From NCBI RefSeq assembly GCF_021155775.2, contig NC_060233.1, forward strand, positions 39,959,077 to 40,023,076: a DNA stretch of 64,000 bases, in the 5' to 3' direction. The notes beneath the pieces are model-generated. The model was not told where the DNA came from. It did no database searches and saw only the letters and a list, made by a program, of their open reading frames with translations. Positions 49,620 to 60,100 of this stretch are shown one piece after another. Position numbers and translations under genes: made by a program. Positions within the stretch are counted from its first letter, which is position 1. Each line of letters opens with the position of its first letter. The stretch is from Neodiprion pinetum. Lineage: Eukaryota; Arthropoda; Insecta; Hymenoptera; Diprionidae.

Positions 49620-51072
49620 GAAATCCCCCATCACGGTGATTACAAGAGCCGCTTTTGCGCGGTTCGTTATACCCCAAGATCCAAGGTTCAGCTTAGAATT
49701 CGATTTACGTAGTGAAAGGTTTCGCGGCTTGAAGATTTTTCGCAAAATTATTCATCGCGGTATCGAGATCAAAGTCATGCTTGGTACCGTTTTACAGCTT
49801 GTAACTTTCATTGTATTAACGAGAAAACGAACGTTGTGAATTACTGTCTCTCTTTTTATACACTTCTTCGGAGACCCGTTCTCTACAACCGCAGCACTAA
49901 ATATTCCGCGACGATTCAAACCAGACACGGTGACAGCGAGCGAACACGTCCAACGTTCCGTGGGTGAAAGTAGCTCGCAATTATCGGCTGGAACGCCGCG
50001 TAGCTATAACAGCGAAAAAGTTGAACCTTGTATTTAACGTGTATACTGAATAACATTTATATATAATATATAAATATATAGGCGTATCATATAGGTATAC
50101 ATATAATATACACGAAGAAATCTGTATGCTTATATAGAGCAGTGTAAATATTTTACGTTTCTACGTTAATTTCTTCTGAATTTGTATATATTGGGACAAG
50201 CGTATTTTTTGGACAAAAAGAAAAAAGAGACACAAAAGAGATATGGAAAAGTAATAAGACTTGTCCCGCGATTGTCGAGTGATGTACGGCGCTACAGTGA
50301 TCTGGTGCAAAATTTGTATATATATATAGAAGAAGAAAAAACTTGTTTGAGTTGCATCGAAGGTTCAGTAATATTTCTGTTTCTTCTGTTCGGAGATTCA
50401 TGAAACATCGTTACAATACTCATAATTGAAAGAGTGATAATTGTTTGTTTATTTTTTAATCTATCGCTTTGATATTCTCATTTTCTCGCATAAATTTCCG
50501 CCTTCTGGATGGTCATTTGCTGATATGTATCGATTGTCCAAAATTGGATTAATCGCTTGTCTGATTTTTTATCTCTCTAATCCTAACGATCATTTCGAAT
50601 TTTTTATTCACAGGATTATTTTTTATCGTTTTTATAAATGTAGCTGAATTTTTATTCCTTCTTCACGATATGTTTAACGAAATCCTTTTCTCTTATACCT
50701 ATTATATTACGTATACTCTCTGATAATAATTTATTTATGCTTTTCATTAGCGAGTAAGGAAATTCAGTATAACACAAAGTTATGAAAAGATTTATAAATG
50801 CATCAAAACATTAAATTAACGTTTTGATGAACATATAATAGTTATCAAACCAATGAGTATAAACGTTATAAGACAACTCGACAGATAATTCACGTCCAGC
50901 TTATAACGAGAGTATTTGCACGTTTGGTAATACTGAAGAAATATTCTTTTTTCTCTTCTGTATTTTTTTTTTTTGTGTTTTTCTACAACCGCTGTTGAAT
51001 CGCGCTTATAATATAATTACCGTGCCATTACTTTACGGTTACTTCTTACATAATAATATTTTACTGAATAAA
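49620..51072 (+). other. Putative 3' untranslated region of the chitinase-like mucin gene
   Basis: AT-rich sequence after the stop codon with TATA-type simple stretches near 50058-50112. The first canonical AATAAA I see is at 51067-51072, which would give a 3' UTR of about 1.45 kb; an earlier non-canonical site is possible. Confidence 0.4.
51067..51072 (+). promoter_or_regulatory. Candidate polyadenylation signal of the large gene
   Basis: AATAAA within CTGAATAAAGAATATAAATT, with T-rich sequence downstream. It is chosen only because it is the first canonical hexamer noticed after the stop codon. Confidence 0.35.
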
Positions 51073-54000
51073 GAATATAAATTAATGAATGATTTTTCAC
51101 CATTTCCCCTGTTTCATCTCTGATTCGAAAGTAAATTAAAAAAAAAAAAAAAAACCGAGAAAAGCTTTACGCATACGCACAATTATGCTTGCATATATTC
51201 AAACGTATTATAATAATGACGGACTTTAAACGTCAATTAACTTCGTGATTTTAGTTTTGAAGAAATTCGTGAAGCTAAGTCATAAAAGAACAATAGATAG
51301 ATATAAAAGTAGGAAAAGCTAGATGTAAAAGCTTCCCTGAAGACATCCGTAGTGGAATAACTAAGTACCCGGTTTCGAGATGTAATTGGGCGTTATTACA
51401 CAGTAGAATTATATGGTGTCAAAATTACACGGTCGTGATGCACGGGATGTCTGCATATAACGGCCAGTGCATTGGTTATCATTTTATGTGTCTACATGTA
51501 TTTTAAAAGAAACTTAACGATAGGCATACGTCATTACCTACCATTACCTGTTATTGCTACACCGATAGTACATGGACGTCGATTTGCCTACTGCTTAACC
51601 TTTATACGCATCTAGTATTCGTTAGTGTTATTATTGTTTTCCAATTTGCAATAACGAGTTTTTCAAGTAGCTGCATTCCAAACGATATTTTTATCTCGAC
51701 TCGTTGTAATAAAGCAGTTGATGGAGATTCGGATGAATGTCGAAGGTAACAGAAAGGTAACACTCGAAAAATAAATTTCGGAAATGATCCATGCGAAAGG
51801 TGAAAAAATTCGGCAAGTTTGAGTGCAGCACTCGTAAGAGAGCCGCCCACATGTTTCTTGTTTTCGTAATAAATTTTATGGTCATCTGATATGTAAACCT
51901 GTTTTGTAATACTTACGCCTAGCCCGGTAATTCAAGCGAGTATTTGTAGCCGGATATCTTACGTATACGATTAACAAACAAGGTTGGCCGCTACGCAATA
52001 TAAATGAGAAAAAAAAATCGATCAACCAATCAGACGTACACTGTAAAATTCCAGCAATAAACGGATGCATAACGAGTCTCGTGCTTGCCGATTTGGAATA
52101 TCCCATAAGGAGAAAAACAACGATAAGCAGGAGGGGTGCCAAAAAAGAGTAAAAAATTGGCGTTGTAAGATCAGAATAAAAGTGCGAGTGCAGAAATATC
52201 TGGATCAGATATATGAAAGTGATTGGAAACGTATAATTGTTGCTTTTTGTATCTGGTTTGCCAACGCGTGCAGCAATTGAGCCCGTTTGCAAAGTGTATC
52301 TGCACCTTTCGATCGTGGGCTGTATCATTAATCTAACGAGTTTGGGTTATATAATCAAAAATTACGACACAATGCTCGGATCAGATGTGGGATATTTGCC
52401 TGTCTTAAATTTCCACATTTTACGATCTGAGAGGAGGACCTGCAGATCCGTCGTGCGCACACGTCAAGTCGGCAAAGTTCAACAACTTGCGTTGTGCTCA
52501 TTTGCCTCTCGATTTATACATGATACGTGTGCGTGTAGACGTAGAACGTTGGAACGGCGCTAAGAGCTCAAGGTGCACTTATCTTCGACAATTTTTAGCC
52601 GAGCTGACAGTCGGCCATGTTTTTAAACGCTCCTGGTCAGCCTCGAACGTACCTATAAGAAGAATATTAACGCTGAGTTGAAATCCCGGGCTTAAAATGA
52701 AGCCTGCTCTGATAGCTGGAAGCCAACTTTCGTTTGCTCCAAATAAGATCGTCGGACTGACAGAACGGGTAACGTTGACAGGCAAGGTGTGGTCAGCGGT
52801 CCATTCTTGCCCTCCGGACACTCGTAACCTCGGCGAATATAATATCGTTGCTGAAATTACGTTTCGTAAATTTTTATCCTGGCGCGGCTTTCTTCTCGCA
52901 GCGTACAATTCTCTTTCATTTTTTAAATTCCGTTCTCGTTTTCTATCGAGAAATTGCAAGCCCCGAAGCCATCGGTGCTGAGTCCTATGCGCAGGAAATC
53001 GACGAGTCCCGTATCCTTGATCTTCGGCACTCCAGGCGACGTTCATCTAGTGACAACGTGATTAGTACTTAGATACAGTTGAGCTCAATGCGGATATAAT
53101 TTAGCTGGGTAATTGCGGGTGACACGACGTCGGATATATTCAAGGCTCTGCCCTCGCCAAAGGCGAAAATGTTTTTCAATCATCTCTTTGTCAGTCGGGA
53201 TCTGCAAGCCCGGTCCTTCGTTTGCCTGTTATGGAACGGTAGGCAAGTTACGGACACCTGTAAACAAGCTTTGAATGTTGTGAATATGTACCAACGCTGG
53301 AAAGAATTCCCGCCCACATTTCACCTGTTCCAAGTGTAATTAAAACCTTGCCAAGTGTACGAACTCGACTGGAAACCAGGGTCAAAGACCCGATTACGAT
53401 TTCCATGTGCAACAACTCGATGTAGCCAATGGAGGACGGAAAAGGTCTTTTTTTCAACGATGCAACTAACTTTCACCAGCGATTGACATTCGGTGGTTTT
53501 TGCTCGCCTCAACTTTTCAGGATATTCGAGAAACAACGTGAAGACGAGGTGAAGAAAACCGGAGACACGTTTCGCTAAATATTGGCAGAAAGCGGCGAAC
53601 GGTTGTGAACTCTGTGACCATAAACTGCGGAGGCGTGAAGCAGGGCGAATTAGAAAAACTGACGAGTAATGTTCACGCTTTTTTCGAATTACTACTTCAA
53701 TCATTTTCCTCGCGACATTACCATTCGGATTTTTTCATCGCGTACAACGAAAATTTTTGTACCTTCTCTTTCCGTGACAAATTCTTAGCGAAGTAACTCG
53801 GCACAGTAGCGTCAAAAATCCAAGGTTTCAGCATCTTCTTCGTATATTTCTGACGTCTTTGATGGTGTACTATTTTCATGCGCATTGCCGGCCCACGTCG
53901 TAATTTGAATACGATTAACACTAATGCCGCAGGCTTGCATTGTAAATAAAATTCTGTGACGTTGTCGCGATTGCGGAAACACGTGCAGTCGAGAATTTTA

Positions 54001-56383
54001 CTGGAGGGGAAAATTGGCGGGATTTTTAAAAAGCGGTCACTGTGGCACAACCACGTATCATTGACGTGAGGATTTATCCACAGTTCGATAAACGCGAGGA
54101 TCTATGATGTATGTATATGAATTTTGTGAAAGATGTAAAAGCCGATAATCATATAGGTCTGAACACCAGAATAAGATACTCCGTGATTTATATCCATCCC
54201 GCAGACTGACGAGCGGCTGAACGCGTTGAAAAACTGCACGGAGATAAACTTTCGCGCTGAAATAATAATTGGCAGATTATTTGCTCCTCTGGCTCCGAAG
54301 ATTAACCCGGTTCGCATTATCCTACGCAACATCTTGACAACGGTTGATCATTACGCCGGCTACATATCGGACTTTGCAAGGCTGTGTAGCAGAAAGAAAG
54401 TTAGACGATACATGCGAATATTTCGTAACACCTCTTATGCTCAAGATCCACCAGCGTTCGTAATGCAAAGAGATCATCCGCCAACCACCCACGCTCTCGT
54501 ATTCCCGTTTTACCTCGATCTTCGTCTGCGTTTCTCGTGAGAAAAGTTCCCTCCCCTTTTCATCGTCCACTACCACGCGATGGAAAGATGATGAAACTTC
54601 CTCTGGACTGGTAATGGAATTAAAAGGGTACTCGCTGTCGAGCGCAAAACTGAAACGAGATCGTTTGACTTCGAAAAAAGCATTCGCTCAAAATATTTGG
54701 CGATACTTTTTTTCAGAGCTTGCAGCTCACGGCAATAAAATGAAAAGTGACTCGAGTGTCGACGCCCCATTATAAAGTTAAATTAACGATAATTTGTTTC
54801 GTGGAGAGTGGTGAGTTTACACACTATAACGATAAACTATCCGTTATCGAGGTTGAATTTTTAATTTCATCAAGGATAGGTATCCCGATATTCGTGTTCA
54901 CGTTTGTATATTCTGCCACTCAGCTCCTGAATTTGAATGACCCTTGAACCCGGCTCAAATCGAGCACGCCACGAAAATATATTAGGCTATAAAAATTCAT
55001 CAGATTCACCAGACGCGTGCCTCAGTAGGTCTTCGGACAGCTTTTTAAAAGCGAACTCGTTCCATTGACCCACTGGTACATTTTCGACAAACCACTCTCA
55101 CGATTCTCGCCTCATGTCGCGCCTCTCAGCAACTAACTGCCGACTCCTTCCGCATCCGAGAGCAACCGATGAATACAAATCGATTCATCCATCCGGTGTA
55201 GGCGTTGAATTTTGAGAGCCAGCCCGATTTTTTCTCCGTTCAGTTATCGTATTCTCTCTCTCCTCTCCGTATCCCTGAAATTTGTAACCAAAATATTAGA
55301 CCAGAACTGTACCTCGACGAAAAAAAAAAACATTTCTTCGTTATAAAAAGTTTTGACGTATGAAGAAATGAATGATCTGGTGAACGACGACGAAAAAAAA
55401 ACGGGTTCTACTTGCTCAGGGAGAGTGAATAAAAATGGTGGCGTTCGAGACGCGTCGTGAGTTCAGCAAACAAAATTAATTACTTCTTTATTGAACAGCT
55501 TTTGACCGTATTTATTACGTAAAGATATCACGCCCCGAGGTAAGGAATATCAACCAGAATCCAGGCACGATCTCGAACACGAGATTAATCGCATTTCATG
55601 ATCGAGAATTATTCAGCACGGGATTTAATTGTTTAATTCTTTTTAACGTCACACCGATATACCCGTTCCGTGTATTGTTGGCTAAAATTATCGTGGATGG
55701 AATAAATTTTACGCCAACGGACAGCTGTAGGTGCCGAATGATTACGTCCAACACTTCCGGCTGGGTATTTACTATACCCATTATGTCCCGTGTGCAAATC
55801 GCACGCCATTACATTATACCTACACACGACAATGCGATCTGTATCTAATCCCGCGCCATTCTATCGGGATCTGACTGTCAATAGATTTTTTGTGCTCAGT
55901 TCTAGTTTTTTCTTGTCTATTTGTCTCACCGAAGGAAACTTGGTAAGTAAAAATCCAAAGTCGTTCGACGCATAAAAATCGATGTAGGTATATTGATTAT
56001 TATAGTGGCGTTTAAATTTCTGCGGCGCAACAAAAACGGTTATTTTCCACTCTTTGCCTCTTTGTCTATAGGAAAACTATTTTCTTCTAAGCTGTGGGTA
56101 TTTTCGAAAATTCTTAATGCATATTGTTGGATGGTGTACAATGCGCGTAGATCCAGTAAAAATCGGTCACGAAAGTAGGCAAATAAATAAATCGTACGAT
56201 ACAGATTACAGTTATATTAAATCTTTTTCCCACTCTTCTTATATTCACCTCTTAATTTTTATCGTTCGTTTGTTTGTTTTTTTTTTTTTTTTCAGACCGG
56301 AGAAAGTTCCGAAGACACTATACATACCTATACCTACTGCGTTTTAATTACGTATTATTTTCTAACCAACTTTTTCGTGTCAG
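51073..56383. other. Intergenic stretch with no firmly supported gene
   Basis: Mostly AT-rich, with a GC-richer part around 52430-53200 where open frames overlap on both strands without recognisable character. A poly-A run lies near 51138. A hydrophobic frame with a good donor (55832-55942) is treated as a finding, not a gene. Confidence 0.5.
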
Positions 56384-56505
56384 GTTCGACGCGGCGCCGA
56401 TCCGAGTTGCCGGACTTCGAAGACCGGGACGCGTATCCTGTCCTAGCCATAATGCCAAATAGACTGTTACTAAACAATGACTTCTTAACGGCTGATCAGA
56501 GCTAA
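56384..56505 (+). CDS. Candidate terminal coding exon of an unidentified gene
   Basis: A pyrimidine-rich acceptor (TTTTTCGTGTCAG) at 56383 precedes a frame encoding STRRRSELPDFEDRDAYPVL, then AIMPNRLLLNNDFLTADQS and a TAA at 56503-56505. The residue mix, with charged, aromatic and aliphatic residues and no low complexity, looks like real protein, and the tribasic RRR would suit a processed precursor. The exon would begin in phase 1. I found no convincing partner exon, so this may be chance. Confidence 0.25.
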
Positions 56506-57062
56506 CGGTGCGGTAGGAAAATAGTGCAGTGGGTCAGCCGAGAAATCCCGTCTTCGTGCCTTCGGCTTCGGCGCGTAGGAAGCCCACCTCGCTCGACGCA
56601 GCGCGTTGCAGGCCGGAAACGGCGGAAAAAGGGCCGCGTTTTTGAACGGGGGGAAAAAAAATTCGCTCGAAAACGCGTGCCCGATACTGGCAATCGATTC
56701 CAATTCTGATCGTTACTGCACCACGATTTGTTCGAAAATTTGTTAAACTTTTACGCTTAAACCACGGTCCGCGGTTACGTCCGCCTTACATAAACAATTC
56801 CGTTGCATAATTCAGATCCGTTGCTCGAAGGGTTCGTGACACGTTGCGCAAGCTCAAGCGGCTCGCGATCAGGGGAAGCGTTCGGATCGGCGGGCGGAAA
56901 GCTGCGATGAATCCCCGCGATTCCCGATATTCGGTGAACCGTTTCCGCCCGTGACGACGAATCCTGCGGCGCGAAATGGAGGGGCGTTAGGCGATATGGA
57001 CTCGGGGACTGGCTGGGACAGGGCAAGTGGCTCAACGGCGCTTGGAGAGCGCGCCGAGTTGA

Positions 57063-57068
57063 TATAAA
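57063..57068 (+). promoter_or_regulatory. TATA box of the C1q-like gene
   Basis: TATAAA within GTTGATATAAAGCTCC, preceded by several hundred bases of GC-rich sequence. It predicts transcription start near 57092, giving a first exon of about 70 nt that ends at a strong donor. Confidence 0.55.
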
Positions 57069-57091
57069 GCTCCGGGCTTCTCCTGTCTTCG

Positions 57092-57162
57092 CAACTGCGG
57101 CCGGACCACCGGACATATCGGAACGCCTTGCCGCTGCCCGCCACTCCACTTCAAAACATCAT
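57092..57162 (+). other. Exon 1 of the C1q-like gene: 5' leader plus the first two bases of the start codon
   Basis: The left end is inferred from the TATA box. The exon ends ...AAAACATCAT and is followed directly by the donor GTGAGT (57163). Joined to the G that begins exon 2, the last AT forms an ATG. Confidence 0.5.
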
Positions 57163-60100
57163 GTGAGTCAATTTTTCTGCCATTTTAACGCCCCGACGAT
57201 ATTGGCGAGGAAGGTTCAGAGTGTTCGGATACTTGGTGCGGTTCGTTCGAGACGGAAATCGGCTACGCGACGAAACGATTTATCGTACAACTTCAAGGAC
57301 GTTATTGTATATTATTGGTTGATTCGCGGTGCGATTTTTAGAACTCGGAGAAAACATTTCAGTTGATAAATTTTCATCAGAGATGTAGAGAGATAGATGT
57401 CGGTATATAAGTTTTTATGTCCGTAGCGATATTGAACAAGTACGTAAAGATGGAAAATTAATACGATTATTACGATTGATAAAAATATAAAGCAGACAAA
57501 AAAAAAGTTAAAATGTAGGTAAAATAAGAAATCGAAATAAAGAGCAAAAAAACAGAGAGAGAAAGAAGAGAGGGACCTTGGTGCACCATCTTGGCATGCG
57601 ATTTTTATTTCATAGCGTTTGGTTTAGAATCCATGTTTAATCCCACACGTAAAAAACACGCGATAATTATGCGATTATGTAAATTGGATAATATTTCACA
57701 TCTCACATGTCTCGTTTGGCTCATGAATCTGATTGAAATATATTATGCTAGTGAATTATATAACGTGAACAACAGAGGGTCACAAGACACTGTATGCATG
57801 CATTATATGTTCTCCTCGTATTTTTAGCTGCCAAATTTGGCTCACCTAGTCCAATCAGCTTCTGCACTCTGTGAATTTAGCTTCAAGCGACTCGTCGAAA
57901 CTTCCGTTCCTCTCCAGTGAAATATTTATTGTTCTATCACGTCGCGTCTGCTCGGCAGGAAACTGCCTCGGTTCACTCGCTCCGGGTTATATAATTATCC
58001 GTTCGCCGTTCGGCTCACGCCAAATAAAACGCTTCATAATTGCGTCGTTACTCTCAAGATATAGCGCTTTCTCATAATTGAATATACAAGGAATTGCAAA
58101 AGGCAGAGGAACACTAAATGGTGCATTATAGAAACCGATCAATCATCATCCCTCATCCTTCCACCCCAATAAGTCCTGGATCGTTACAATGAAATCTCCT
58201 AAGCACGTAGTTCCACTGACTCCAATCGTACGGCGGAATCGGCCTTGCCCGGATCCCACTATGCAATTACACTAATGCTTACCCCATTGAATGTGTATTG
58301 ATAGAGCCATATTTTCCACGGTTGGACGGCGCCCGATGCGAACGAGTAGGTGTAGCAGTATCACGGATAACGATCGCTAGCAGGAAGTGAGCTTTGAACA
58401 GCGTTACCTTCGTGCGTTTTACTCGCACGCCTGCTTAATACACAGATTTATGATCGAGTGGTCCGAAGTGTGTCAGCGGCTCCGATTTGTTCCAATTATT
58501 CGTATCGCCGTTTCACTGAGCCTCCAGAATCGCCCGATCTCCGGATCGAATCGTTCTCGTATTTTTCGGTTATTTACTCACGAGTTTCAAGACATCTGGC
58601 TGCGATTTAATCCACTTTGCAGACGTGTTCCGAACCGATCGCTGTACGCGACCCACTTTCAGCCGCGTTTCACATGTAACACCGTATGTATTGTGGATTG
58701 TCGAAGAGATAGGTGTGCAAGGAGTCATCGACTTTTACTATATTTCTGAAGATAGGGATTCGGTTGCGTTGCATTTTTCTTTTTAAGACACCTCATTTCA
58801 GAAACATTAACCGATGTATGTATGTAGGCGTTTTGAGCTCCGCACAGTTTCGGTAGAGTATCGCGCATTCGACTTTCAATATTTGCAACATATTCTTTGT
58901 GCCTTGCGCAGGTATGTTAGGCGAGGGAACAAAAATGTTGACATGACAAAAACGAAACACGTGCCGTGGAACAAGACAATAGACTCCGATCTTATCAGGG
59001 CGTCATGCATGTCGGAGGTGGCGAAAAAACGATTGGATTTCGTTGCGAAATTACGTAGTCATACGCAGTTCGCAATTCCCTATCACGTATATCTCCGTCG
59101 ATTTTTTCAATTTTTTCAACTAACATAAAAACACCACGTTTTTGTACTTTGAACGAAAACGTTTCGCCAAATCAGATGCATAAATAATCATTATTTTTTG
59201 CCGATCAATTTTTTTGTTGTAATACAATCGTAGAAAAGCGTTACAACGCCAATCAGCCATGTTGCGAAACATTGCATAACCGGCTGTATGATATGAATAG
59301 TTGAAAAATTGCCAGCTGTCTTACAAGTAGAGAACCAGGCGCGTATTTGCATCGACGGTCACTTTGCACAGCTTCTCGTGTATAATAATTACCAATAAGA
59401 GGGTCAAAGGTTCCACGAACAACGATCGACGTTCTCCGATGTAACTGGGTTCATCTGTCGCAATGCAAGTGACACAAGATCCACGAGATCCGTGTAGGTA
59501 TATGTGCAATGAGTGATCGATATTTAGTCAAGCTACGTGAAAATGCGTTACGAATCGCTTCGGGTTTCGTAATTATAATTACAGTCGCGGGTCAGATTCG
59601 ATTCACATTAATCTCTTCGCCTCGCTAATTATTCAATCATCATTTATCGTCTTATTTTTAACACGACCGAATTTTAATTATCCATGACGTTTTCTCCCTT
59701 GATCCTTGTAGCTTGTACTATCGATCAAGCCAACTGTGCAAGATAATGAAAAATTTACGATATAAGCGATGGCGAACGTTGCCAGAAACACGCTGGGTGA
59801 ATTGCGTTGTCGTTCTGCTAATTTTTTTTCCCTCGCCTTTCATTTTCATTATTGGCACTTTTTTCCTTTTAGTTTCAATACCGCGTTCAGCGTTAGTCTT
59901 TGATCGAAATCTCGACAGGACTCAGGAGCGTTGCGTTGGGTCACGTAGCAGCCATGCGGACTTGTTTTTTCCGTTGGGTCGCCTTGAAACTGAAGAAAGT
60001 GAAAGGGTTACGGACTCGTAGATTTACCTCGCGATAGCTTGAAAAATAAAAGTAAAAAAATACAGCGTGTGCAATAATATTAAAGTAGAACCGTAGAGAG

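Noticed and set aside
49140..49839. Long open frames on both strands over the last exon of the large gene (201 and 221 codons)
   Set aside because: They overlap the exon encoding a clear six-cysteine chitin-binding domain and have no motif of their own.
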